A DNA stretch of 64,000 nucleotides from Struthio camelus (lineage: Eukaryota > Chordata > Aves > Struthioniformes > Struthionidae). The stretch lies in assembly GCF_040807025.1 (NCBI RefSeq), contig NC_090951.1, positions 18,138,573 to 18,202,572 of the forward strand, given 5' to 3'. Positions 1-11,040 of the stretch are shown here, one piece after another. A program made the translations under genes and the position numbers. A model generated the notes under the pieces. The model made no database searches, was not told the origin of the DNA, and saw only the letters and a list, made by a program, of their open reading frames with translations. Position 1 is the stretch's first letter. Each line of letters starts with the position of its first letter.

Positions 1-499
1 GCATCAGAGATGGCCACTAATGGATATGAAATCATAAATTTGTGTTCTCATTCTCTTTGACGAGCTCTCTGCCCTGGCAGTAAATTTACTCTCACACTGG
101 GAGCTCTGCTTTTGTCAGTACCGCTAAGGTGTTTTGTGCAGGTACTTTAAATCCCTAGGGAGTGGGCTGGATAGTGAGATACTGCTCTTCTGATAGAAGA
201 AAATGCCCTTGGTCCACAGACAATTCCCTTCATGTTGCATCTCAGGGAGGAAAGGGTGCAGAGGGCTGTTGTGCATTCACGGGAGGTCAAAATAACGCCC
301 AGGATTGCACCCATTTTGCTTTTCACACATAAGACTTCAGGATTTTTGTTGCACAGTTATCTCCCCCCTGCCTCAAACTACCAGCTCCCTTTATACTTGG
401 TGGCTATAGCCAGGCATCCACTAACCTCAATGGTGCAGTGCTGCCATCTGAAGAAGATACGCAGAATACTGTATTTCACAAGAAACGAGTGGGTCTGAA
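1..499. other. Non-coding sequence, no recognised feature
   Basis: This is mixed-composition sequence with no recognised repeat. An 88-codon open frame at 232-498 has no family motif, and its translation looks like chance sequence. I see no convincing exon or promoter in this stretch. Confidence 0.55.
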
Positions 500-554
500 A
501 TGAACACCTTGGCACCAGTATGGGCAAAGGACCAGCCCAGGCAGCACAAAGACA

Positions 555-665
555 AACCCACCCCGACGTGCACGTGACAGGGGCTCCCGCTGCAACGCCA
601 GGGAGGCTGCGGGCAGACTCATTCCAGGTAGGTCCCCCAGCACCACGCGGGCCTCCCGCAGTCAG
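555..665 (+). promoter_or_regulatory. Small CpG-rich patch with CACGTG E-box and donor-like site
   Basis: About nine CpG dinucleotides fall in roughly 100 bases, against a nearly CpG-free background on both sides. The patch contains a CACGTG E-box at 571-576 in the context GTGCACGTGAC, the type bound by USF/MYC/TFE family factors. It also contains a good splice-donor match, CAG|GTAGGT, with the cut after base 627. A first exon of a non-coding RNA, a weak CpG-island promoter or a recently inserted unmethylated element would all look like this. No open frame of useful length leads into the donor; the frame starting at 500 stops at the E-box. The local composition is directly visible, but promoter or exon status is inference. 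Confidence 0.3.
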
Positions 666-670
666 GCTGA

Positions 671-1791
671 AACTACAACCCTAAATCTGCATCTGACACA
701 TTACAGCGTATATTCTTTGTCAAACCACGATGAGAGGCAGCAATCAAAGGATAACTAATACTCAAACCTCTTTCCACTCCTTTCCCATCGCTGTTTCCCA
801 TTACCAGGGACTGGATACTTCCTAACTGATGTTTTCAATTCATAGTAATTAATTGTAGCTAGGCTTCTTTTCATCTCTTGAAATACATAATATCACAATG
901 GACCAGAACAGTGTAAAAGCAATCTATATTACTGCTAAATAATCATATTCACTGGTTTTTATCTTATCTTTACATGCCTTTCATCTGCTTTACAAACATT
1001 AAAATTCATTTAAAGATGCTTTTAAAAATGAATAAGGCAATATAAAAAGAGCATATTAATGGCTGTTCATATAACTTTCTATAATTTCAGTTAGGTTTAT
1101 TATTTGGTGTACTGTAAATCAAACTAGGTACAAATGTTAGTACTAACAACGTGTGTATAATCAGTTTTTAATCTTTACTGCCTGAATATATAGTCACTGT
1201 AAAGGAGTAGGAACAGATTTCTGAGCTATATCTGGGCATAAAATTGGCACACTTAGGTGTACACTATTGTAATTTATACATGTACTGTTCACACACAACC
1301 CTTTGACGAATTAGTTGTGATATTTAATAATCAACCATGCAAAACACTTGAAAGCATTTCAGAACTATTTTAAAGAAAACCAGTAACTGTTTACAATTTA
1401 CAAACTTAGATTACGTTTTCTAGCATCTTATGATATCCCCATCTTGAGATATAGGAATAACCTCTCCCAGTAAAAGTACAAGCTAATCTGTGAAAGTCCT
1501 ATAAAGACAGAAATTTCAGAGCATGCCTTAATAACAACTCCCGTGTAAACTATCAAAGGACAGACGTCACCCAGACAATCATTCTAACGTGAAGATGAAA
1601 TGATTATATGCTTTCTAAATAAAACTATTATACTGTTACTAAATAGTCATAGTTAAAGAACTTCCTACTAGTCAGCAAGATATATTTTATGTATAATGGA
1701 AAATATTACTCAACTTCCAAAATGTGTTGCCTTTGCATATTTTAATATATTGGAACATGATTAAATAATCAGATTAATTACAACAATCTAT
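671..1791. other. AT-rich non-coding sequence
   Basis: Strongly AT-rich unique-looking sequence with no recognised repeat, RNA gene or open frame of interest. A CRE-like GACGTCAC lies at about 1563-1570 and is too isolated to call a regulatory element. Confidence 0.55.
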
Positions 1792-1839
1792 TTTTATATT
1801 ATTATTCCTTTTCTCTTTTATATTATTATTCCTTTTCTC
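1792..1839. repeat. Perfect 24-bp tandem duplication (2 copies)
   Basis: The 24-base pyrimidine/AT unit at 1792-1815 is repeated without a mismatch and without spacer at 1816-1839. A third copy does not follow. Exact identity implies a recent event or replication slippage. No function is suggested. Confidence 0.9.
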
Positions 1840-4800
1840 TTAAACACACTAGAAAAAGCATGTACTGATATAGCGGTGTTCATATACTGTATTCCATGAA
1901 CATCTCAAGATTCCCAGTGAAAGTAGGGATGACGGATCCTTGTATCTTCTAGTTAAAAACAAAAAATAATAATCTAGGTAAATACTTCGCAGAATCTGAG
2001 ATTACTCTGGTAGAATAGGATTTAAGACATTTGAATCCACCGTCTGCCTGTGTAGAACAGAAGGATTCAATGCACATCAGGACTAAGCACCATACCACAA
2101 AAGCACAAGTATGAAGACGTAGCGTAACCTGAAAGGATATACTTTATGACTAAAGGTAGCTATTAAAACTTTCAAAATTCAGTATTTGTTGGTTAAATCA
2201 GTAGCAATATAGAAGAGGAAGAAAGGAGAGGTGAAACATTTGAAATACAAATGTTTGAGTCAATCCAAAAATTAATGTACCTTGGGAAAGGGTAAGCCTG
2301 TTTACAAAAGACAGTAAACGAAGGAGGTTGAATAGCCCTCGTACTCTTGTGTAAAGGTCTCCTAAAGCATTTAGACTCATCTTCCTACACTTCACTTTGT
2401 TATCCTACAATTTCTGAGTTTGGCTGATATCCCACTTCAAGTACATGAGAGATTTTTTTCAAATTGGAGCAATTTGCTAGCAATATTTTTCCTTCCTTTA
2501 ATAAAGGATTACAAAGGCCTAGAGAGAGTTAAAATAATATTAAGATACTATTTTTAAATCAAGACATGGCATAGATACATCCAGGAGTCTATTGCAGATA
2601 AAGGCCAAAAGGGTCCTCTTCTAGAGACCACTGGCAGAAGTCCAGAGGAGTTTAGGCTTACAAAGATTATTGTGAAATCTCTCCATTTTAACATGAGACC
2701 TTGTACATTTTACTTGTACCCGTTAGACTCGGCAGTCTGCAGAAGCCAGAGAGTATAAGTCCCACTATGGATTGCTAGTTACGTATGTGTTAGCCCCACC
2801 ACTGCCTGCTGGCTAAACATCAGGGTGGGGAGAGAAAGTATTAGTGCTTCCTTCCCAGCGTTAACTTAGTGAGGATCCACCCTGTATAACTTCTCCTTCC
2901 CATTCAAATTTTTCCATATTTTTTTCCTTCTTAATTCATTCATTCCCATGCAAGGGTCTATTTTTACACACTTTCACTCTCTAAGTCCCCAAGTGCCTTA
3001 ATACAACTTGCATCCATGCACATATGCTTAAAGCTCGAGTCCAGCCCATGCTTTCAGGCCTTCTGGAAATATGAAACCTAAACCAAACTCAGGATCACAC
3101 AGTCCTCTTACTCCTTCTAGTCCTGGGAACAGCACATACCCAGGACACAATCCCTAAGGAGGAACATGTTTTGATCAGTTGTGTTTATGTGAAAGTCCAG
3201 GAAATACCTTTTTCCTCACAGACTAGAGGTTAAAGATGTAACTAATAGCCTCTCACTCCATCTCATCCCTTAACATGAGCCTTCCTGCTTAGTTTCTTAA
3301 CGATGAGTGAAAATGCTTACAGTCAACACTTCAGATAAATCAAATCTGCGCTCTGCAGGAACATTGTTTAATCTGTTTTAAAAATGATTTGTTATTTTGA
3401 AGTCTTTTGACTTGTCAGCAGTTTTTACTGTGAGGAACGGAAGGGAGGATAAAGTAGATTGTTAATATTATAATATCGCCTGCATTGGCTTAGCCTATAG
3501 AAAGATTCAGTGTTGGACTTAAATCTGTAAATAAGCCTGTAACTCTTGAAGCATGATAGTTTTAAGTCATGTCAACCTGCGTTTGTCATGTAACGGCACA
3601 AGAATTTAGCTTCCAAAGTCAGTGAAGGATAAAAAGAAGAAAACAACGGAAAACACAGTGGAAGTACATTGTAAATTACAAAGAAAAAAATGTTAAAATA
3701 GGATAATGTGATAATGAAGGAATAACAGGAGTGCAGGAGAACGACCAAATAAATGAAGAGCTCATCTTGGAAGTTATGATTCTGTTCTGGAATGCTGCCT
3801 TTTTTTCCTTTTCTTTTTTTAAAATGACTTGTCACCTGTCCTCTACAAGTGAAAGCTGATATGTAAAGGCCAGGGGAAGTGATGAGCGATTCCTGATCTC
3901 AAGAAAGAAAACACTGTTAAACAGACTTAATGGCTCTTTTAAATTGACATCATGCTCTGTGGGAAAAGATATACTTCTAGCAGACCTACCATGCAGATTG
4001 CTGCAAGCAGGGTAAAACCTTCTCTTGCACATGGCATCTTTGAGACTTGGAAGAACATTACAGAAAATTCATAAGAATTTACTTTAAAATTATACACATA
4101 AAACCTGTTTTTTTCTCCAGGAAAGGCAGTACCTTATCAAGGAGAAACAGGGACAGGAACAGTGCTTGAAATACGTGGGTAAAATGCAAGAGAAATATGA
4201 AAGTAAATTGCAAACATATCACAATGTTGGAGTGTAATGTTGCCACAGGTCTCAACTTTTGTACAATAAAATGGAATAGGAAAATGAGCAAAAGCCCAGG
4301 GCGGACTATGGAACACAGTTGCCCTGTACCTTTAAGACCAAAGGAGCTCACTGCACAACCGTTAGCAATTCAAGAGGTTTTACTGCCTTATTTCAGTGGG
4401 AGTTAAATGCTAATTCTCTTGGGCTCCTTTGAAAATCTACCAAAACTCTTTAGACTTACAACTTGGCAAGTATTTTTTTTAACAGGGAAGGGGTTAAATG
4501 AAATCACCTCTTCTACAGAAATTCAATTCAAATTTTTTTCCCCTTCAGTTGAAAATCATATTTGAATGGTCTGATTCCTCATGCATCTTCAAGATTTATT
4601 CATGAGTCACAACTGAATGCACTATATGTTGTATTTATATGAACAAACATAAAAAAAGAATCATTTCCATTATCTAGACAGATGTATGTTTATCAGCATC
4701 TGAAGGAATATCTATCCTGCAAGTTATAAGAATTCAGTTACTCTTTTAAAAACATCATTCAAGCATTGTAAGACATATAACTACAGCATAAGCAATGACC

Positions 4801-5882
4801 TTTAAGTGTATCATCTTTCCCATTATCTCAACATTGTGAAGTAGCGATACTGAAATCTTTGCAATATCTGCACAGAAGCTATTTATTTTAAAATCATTTC
4901 ACCCAGTAAACCAACCATAATTTTATTAACAATAGCAAGAAATTGATCAAAGGAATAGTAACACACTATTCACCTTAGTCTCTTTTACAAAGAATCGTAG
5001 TTCATTTGTATTTCAGCAAAAGGGCACATGATAATTTTAATTCTTTATTAAACTTTTTCAATTAAATTTGTAAAACCTTATCAGGTGTAGAGCATCTTCA
5101 GGGAACAAAACTTTTATAACAACAATACCGTGGAAGCTTGTAATCTTTAAAATGACTCATTCACTATGATTAATTTACCCTTTGCTTATATCTATTTATC
5201 TAAAGGGCAAATGTCACTTTTAGAGTTATTATTTCAGATGGATAATTTTATGCAGAATTTTTACTTTAGATGTAGGTCACATCATTTATGAGCAGCTGTC
5301 ATGACTGACTCATTGCATTTTCTGTCAATGTTGAGTTTCCTCCAGTTTCGGAAATATCTCTTGGAGAAGAAATATTGCTAATATGCTGTGAAAGACTTCA
5401 CACAGCTAAGGCAGGTAATATTTTTCCAATTAACAGAGCCTGTGCTGGTAAGTATTTTCATACCATCAATATACCAAAAGTAACACTGAACGCCTTATGT
5501 CTCTTCTTCAACAAAATTGTTACATGATTTCCCACCAATTGCATGAGCAGCTCTTAAGAACTCCTCAAGAAGAAATGATTTTCCGTACGCTATGGTATAC
5601 GAAGTCAGAATAAAGCAAATGCAGACATTAAAGCATGCACTACTGCCACGCTTATTTCAAAACTGAGCTTGTAACTATCAAGAACAATCTCCCACACACA
5701 CAAAAATCAAGACAAGTTTTAAAATTAATCTCCTTTAGCAATATGATTAAATGCAAAAATAGAGAAAGAGGCTATAGAGTGATACCCAGATGTCTGCACC
5801 TTTCAGGAACAAAAGCCCTGTGGATTACAAGGGTACAAAGAAAAAAAAAATGCCCAAAGTTTCTTCACCTCTGACTCTGCAT
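1840..5882. other. AT-rich non-coding sequence, possible conserved blocks
   Basis: There is no recognisable gene or transposon in these 4 kb. Several short open frames (60-90 codons, both strands, around 2.2, 3.6-4.4 and 5.6 kb) overlap one another on opposite strands and have low-complexity translations, as chance frames do. The stretch at about 4540-5050 has an even, AT-rich, homeobox-motif-like texture (repeated TAAT, ATTTA and CAAT elements) that resembles conserved non-coding DNA. This is only a visual impression. Confidence 0.5.
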
Positions 5883-5916
5883 AGAGAGAGAGAGGAGGAA
5901 AAAAGAGAAAGAGAAA
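5883..5916 (+). repeat. 34-base pure purine tract (GA/GGA-rich)
   Basis: Every base from 5883 to 5916 is A or G: GA dinucleotides first, then GGA and GAAA. Mirror-like polypurine tracts can form triplex DNA, but this one is short. It lies just upstream of the CpG-retaining SINE at about 6.05 kb. Confidence 0.85.
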
Positions 5917-6054
5917 TCAGGCTGTATTTCAGGGAAGTATAACTATCAGTACTCCATCCATACTTCAATCATTTCTTTATTTACTCGGACACGCATTAAA
6001 ATGCCTCATCTGACTGACACCATGCTTGGCAACACCCCCTTTCGTGACTACGTT

Positions 6055-6165
6055 CAAGGAAAAGGGTTATTTCCTCAGCGTTACACAGCCAGCCGGTTAT
6101 TCGCACAAAGTCGGAATCTGATAACGTCCTGGCTCCGTACCAGTCCTTTTAACTCATGCTGTCAG
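6055..6165 (+). repeat. MIR/CORE-SINE-like copy with retained CpGs
   Basis: The order of diagnostic blocks matches the 3' half of the MIR/CORE-SINE group in plus orientation. There is an AAGGnnnnGGGTTA stretch, then GTTACACAGCCAG, then a GTCGGAAT block corresponding to the usual 'agtcgggaat', then CGTCCTGGCTCC, ACCAGTCC and a TTAACTCATGCTG tail corresponding to 'ttaaccactaggctgc'. The alignment is from memory of the family, so the boundaries are approximate. Unusually for an old SINE it keeps about eight CpGs in about 110 bases. A 60-codon open frame across it (6001-6183) is not considered a gene. Confidence 0.6.
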
Positions 6166-7313
6166 AACAGGCGGCCCTTCTAACTAGCACAATACACAAC
6201 CTGCCAACAGGTATAATGGGGCAAAATCTAATTTCTAAGATGTTTCATAACCCGATGAAGCACCATTTCCTGCAGCTTGCAGCAGGAGGTCGCTTCTGAC
6301 ATGCGAAGTGTGTACGAGTTAGAAGAAATCCTGAAGAGCAGAAAATCAGGAATCAAGCTGCCTTCCCCGCCCCATCCTAAATATCCCAAAACAGTATCTC
6401 CATTGTCATTAATCCACACGCAAAACTGACTCAGAGAAAGCTTTCCTGAACAGCAACTACTCTAAAAAGACTCCGCTTACATTACTTGCTTCATCAAGTG
6501 GATTCCTCTGCCTGTCTCTTTTCTTCCCATTGACTTGACCATCTGCCTACAACTGTTTTTTCCCTTTACTACCATTAGCAGCATCTTACTGTATTTCATT
6601 GCCATAGCATGTGTGGCCTTGACTAGTTATCAGTTCATTTCACAGCTTTGTTGTTTGAACTACTGCCAAAATGACTGGTTCATGTTTTTGTTACAAGCTT
6701 TGGAAAAGTTGATAATTTGGACAGAGACATTTCTTCTTTCTATGCAGTCTTTCTTCCAGATGGTTGACATTACTTTGAGCAGTCCTCCCTTTTCACTTTT
6801 GAAATTATTTGGTCTGGCATTGACTTTTATTTCAGATTTTTAGAGTTTACAAGCTGAATTTGTATCCTGTCTAAATTTGCCTTTTGATGTCAGTTGAGGC
6901 TACAGCTACTTGCATAGCATGAGGATATTGTTTCATCATTGGGTCAATTACAACTTCAAAGGAAGCTGAAAAAACTCCACCTCTCAAATTGTCTGAAATG
7001 CCACCATTTGAAATGCCATTAACTCAAATATTATAAATTTTTTCCAAATCATTCATTTATTACTAGATCATTTTATTCTATATTAGCTATTAGGATTTTA
7101 TCAAATAGGCTGAAAGGAGGATTTTCCTGCAGTGGACAAGCAATTTGATATGCTCTGGCCAAGTTTACATTTCCCATCTAATCATGACCGGGCAGCCTTT
7201 GGGTAGAAGAAAGTTAGCATTTAACACATAACATTGGATGCAAAACTGCATTAAAACTGAGGATACATGTCAGGTCATTGCTGTGTCTAGAAGATATATC
7301 ACACAGACATGAA
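6166..7313. other. Non-coding sequence, nothing recognised
   Basis: AT-rich sequence. A 102-codon open frame at 6535-6843 is hydrophobic (F/L/S/I-rich) and has no signal or domain pattern that I trust. A small direct repeat, GAAATGCCA, occurs twice near 6990-7020. No gene is supported. Confidence 0.5.
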
Positions 7314-7350
7314 ACTCAAGGTCGCTTAATACTATTAAGCGACCTTGAGT
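7314..7350. repeat. Perfect 37-bp palindrome (18-bp arms, 1-base spacer)
   Basis: The left arm (7314-7331) and right arm (7333-7350) are exact reverse complements of 18 bases, separated by the single base C at 7332. The arms begin ACTCAAGGTCGC, and pairing stops abruptly just outside 7314 and 7350. The arms lack the internal loop needed for a normal hairpin RNA, though a cruciform is possible. The cause could be a recent fold-back template switch, a pair of abutting transposon ends, or an assembly artefact. Confidence 0.95.
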
Positions 7351-10300
7351 AAGACCTTCTGTATTTGGGTTGATTTCAATATAGTTTAGATATTCAAATT
7401 AATAAAAGAAATTGTCATTGAAAATGTTACTTTTAAGACCCTGTATGTTTCTAAAAAGGACGTGAGAGGCTGACTTAGCAGTTGCTTAGGCCATCTGAGC
7501 TACGTGAGCTTCTGTAAAAGCTGGTAGAATATAAGCACAAAAGTCCCGAGTAATTAATCATAATCTACCCTTTCTTCTGAATTTAGCTCTTAATTCAAGA
7601 ATATATTTACAATTTTCACTCAGCTCCCTGAGGAAGAGAGCTTCCAGGAAGGAGGTAAAGTTCATACATGTTCCTTTTGATACTCCAGTATTGGTGGAGA
7701 AGCCGGTCAGCACGCAGGAGAGCTGCCGTGTGCTTCAGCATGGCTTTTCCCAAGGCAAAGATGACCGTGGATAGAGTTTTGGTCACAGTGATGTCTGAGC
7801 ACGCTTTGCCATCGATTAGAACTGAGCCAGGATTTTATCCAGGGCTGTGCAATCACTGTTTCACTGTGTTATTTCCTCTGGACTAGATGGATGTGACATA
7901 GTTTCACTTCAAAAAAACACACTGGCAAAAGAGAAAAAACCTTCTCCCTAAAAATAAAATAATCTTTCATCTCCAATATAAACGTTTAAGCCTTTAGATG
8001 CTTTCTTTTAAAATACTGCTACTAAAAGCTCTTTCAAAACAAAATGGAAATTGTGCTAGAAAATCTACAAGGTGTATCTGGGGATTAAAAAAATTCTTCA
8101 TTGTGAGGAAAAGCTTTGAGATTTGCATAATTTCACCTTGAAAAAAAAGGATGAGAAAAGAGTTAATTCCACATATTACAAAGTATTTAAAGGGGTCACA
8201 CCAGAAAGTTAGGAAAGGGCTGTTTATATTGCAGAACAGAAAAGAGAACTCAGCGATGTGAAACTGATAAATATATTTAGAAATTGTATTAGATAATATC
8301 AGGAGAAAAAGGGTTTCTTGGCTCTGACAGAGACTGATACATTGCTGTTGTCTGATTTGTCCATTATCTCCGTAAGGACATTGGAGCTGTAGATAGCCTC
8401 TTACTGTGTGCATACAACTCAACATTTTGTAGGTGGTGGCTTCTAAAAACCATAAAAACACAAACAATAATGACTTGTGGAGAAGGAACTTCTCCATACA
8501 GTTAACAAATTGTCCTCAAGACTGTTGTAAACATCAGAATACAGAGTTAATAGAAGTGTAGTCTACCATGCTCTTACAGCAACATTTTAAGAGATAGAAG
8601 TCTAAAATAGCTATTTCCTGCATCTGCTTTAGGGTGTGTAAGGAACTGACGCATTTCTTAAATTTTAATAGATTAGCAATTTACAAATCAGATGTTCAAA
8701 CCAACTGACTTTTGAACTTCATTCCGTGAACAACTATATGTTTGAGTAATAGGGAAAGAACCACCTCCCCGTATGGGACGCACAGAAGTACAGTTCTGTC
8801 TGAAACAAGGAGGAACCGTTAATTAGGCTAAAGTCTTTCCCAGCTGGGTTCTTGAAGAGGTACTTTAAATATTTTGATACACTGGTAAAAGGCAAATGAA
8901 AAACTAACCACACAAATACACAGTTCCTCTGCAGGTAGATTAATGTCTTCTAATTCGCATACTCCTAAAACCTATGGCTTATTGTTAATCCTGATATAGC
9001 TTTTTTTGTTTATTATCAGGACTCTCATATAACAAGTGATTTGTGTATAGTGCCGGTTTTTGCACTTACGTTCTATCATAGAAAAATATATTTCACAACA
9101 CTCTGAAATCAGGGTGGGCTTCCCTGATAAAAGATTATGCTGTTTATTCCAGAGTTTGCACCCACTATAATAAGTGCTGTAATCAGTACATAGCGATTAT
9201 GTAGCAGTGCAAAATTCTCTAGAACAAGTTTAGGAATGACTACAGCTCATACAGTTCAACTCGTATACTATCACATTTTAGAATCTAAAATGCAGCAACT
9301 ATCCTCCAAAAATAGACTTTTGCTGTAGATCCCTTCCCAGGTGCTGCAGACCATTGCATCTGGGGTTTTCCTGGGTATGCCATTGCAATAAAGGGTCACA
9401 GACAACTTACTGACTGACTCTGCAGCTGTAAGACGAGCCAGGATGCTACTCACTTCTTAATACTCGCACTGTCCTTATTCATGACATCATGTCATGTATC
9501 AAATTAAAAAAGGACCTTTTATTTCCTGTTCATTCGAGCAGCAAGTATTCACTCTGCATTTCTTCTGCAAACTAAAGAAAGGTGAGCAGTATGCTAAAGC
9601 ATGTACTGTAGAGAGCAGAAGAATGGAATTCTTTCTAGTTATTAGAAATGGAATTTAATAAAAAAAGTATTAAAGTCATTGTACCTGGTCCAATGAAAAC
9701 AGAAACGTCATATGAATAAGATCATACAGTATAGAATATGGAAAATGTTTGCACAGTAATTACTTCAGTTTGACATTATTCTTTAAAACAGCCTTGAGAA
9801 CACAGCTTTTGTTAAAGGACTCTGACATTAAGCAGGAAGACCTCAGGAAAAAAACCTTGGATTCCAGGTTTGATAACGTTTTAAGGTAGAACTGTTTTTT
9901 CAGCTCCTAGTGCATTCTGGCAGATGGCAGAGCACAACACAGCACTCTAAGTATGGTGAGTGCAGAGACCCTTGAATTCAAATTGAAGTCTAAAATTGGT
10001 TAGGCTAACTCTGTAGCAAAGACAGCTACTCCATATTTACAAACAGGAATTTGTACTAGGAAACCTACCTGATGCAAAGAAACTGCTGAAAACTATCATT
10101 TGACTTTCAAAGGAAAATACAGATTGAAACGTGTACTATCTCCAGGTACCTCAGAGGTCAGCTTCACTGGCTGGAAATACCCCAGGCATCCAGTGCTTTC
10201 ACAGAGATCCTACACTCACTGTTTGAAATATCAGCAGCAAACAGGATGGGAAAAAAGTAAAGCATATACACACAATTTGGGAAACATTGGAGTCATTACT

Positions 10301-10365
10301 TATATGAGATTAGGTGGAATAGATGGGTCAAGTGGCCTTTTGCATCCTTTCCCTTTGTGATCCCT
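7351..10365. other. AT-rich non-coding sequence
   Basis: The longest open frame of the window (167 codons, minus strand, 7994-8497) lies here. Its translation is dominated by F, L, I, S and C, has no domain signature, and sits in AT-rich DNA where such frames occur by chance. I reject it as a gene. No repeat family is recognised. Sequence around 9.5-10.3 kb is similarly featureless. Confidence 0.5.
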
Positions 10366-10400
10366 AAAAAAAAAAAAAAAAACAACCCACACACACACTG
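10366..10400 (+). repeat. A17 tract followed by CA-rich run
   Basis: Seventeen adenines at 10366-10382 are followed by a short CAACCCACACACACAC stretch. A poly(A) run after TCCCT could be the tail of an old plus-strand retrocopy, but the upstream sequence matches no family or gene that I know and I see no target-site duplication. A simple A-rich repeat is the default reading. Confidence 0.8.
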
Positions 10401-11040
10401 AAAGCTAAACAAGACTTCCTGCAATGTCACCAAACTTCTGGCAGACAGGCACAAAAGTACCAAGGGGGACACATCTCAGTGTCAAAGCCTCTGCAGTGGG
10501 TCTCACTGCCCAGGAGCACAAGGCAAGCATGATAATGTAGAGGGTATTTCACAGCCTGGGCCTGACCATGACAAGGGGCAAGGTGAGGAGAGCCACCATT
10601 ATCTATTTATGAGCTATTTAGGACTTAAGAGCAACTCTGTCATTTGCACAGAACAGTTGTGGCCACCGAGCAGACATGGCCAGCAAACAGGAACACCTCA
10701 TCGGGTCCACAAGCAATAGGTCCAGGAAACTGAAAATTAGGGACAAGATCTTACACTTCCTAGGACAAGGGGTGTCCTGTTTCATTCCTTCCACTGAGGC
10801 CTGTGTCAGCGTTATTACCCCCAGGTGACAGCACAGCTCTGCAGTGTCACATGAAGGAGCCTCTCTTACACACCTTCTACTGCTCCTGTAGTAGCAGCTA
10901 CACCTGCACAGGTCAGGCAGCACTTACAGACACACTTATGTGGATGCAACTGCACCTGTGCAAGCAAATACCCAAATAAACATCACCCCTTTTCCTTTCC
11001 TATATAAGCAGCAGTTTCTTTTCACCATTACGCATACTGC
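10401..11040 (+). promoter_or_regulatory. GC-richer block ending in a TATA-like sequence
   Basis: From about 10400 to 10970 the sequence is clearly more GC-rich than its flanks but CpG-poor. Near its right end there is a good TATA-box match, TATATAAG at 11001-11008, with pyrimidine-rich flanks and a possible start region around 11031-11040. The block could be a decayed LTR or another unclassified insertion whose promoter faces right. I see no matching terminal dinucleotides or duplicated flanks. A 101-codon minus-strand frame inside it (10618-10923) has no recognisable product. Confidence 0.25.

Noticed and set aside
7994..8497. 167-codon minus-strand open frame, the longest in the window
   Set aside because: The translation is F/L/I/S-rich with no domain, signal or family pattern. 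One or two frames above 125 codons are expected by chance in DNA of this composition, and no splice or promoter context supports it.
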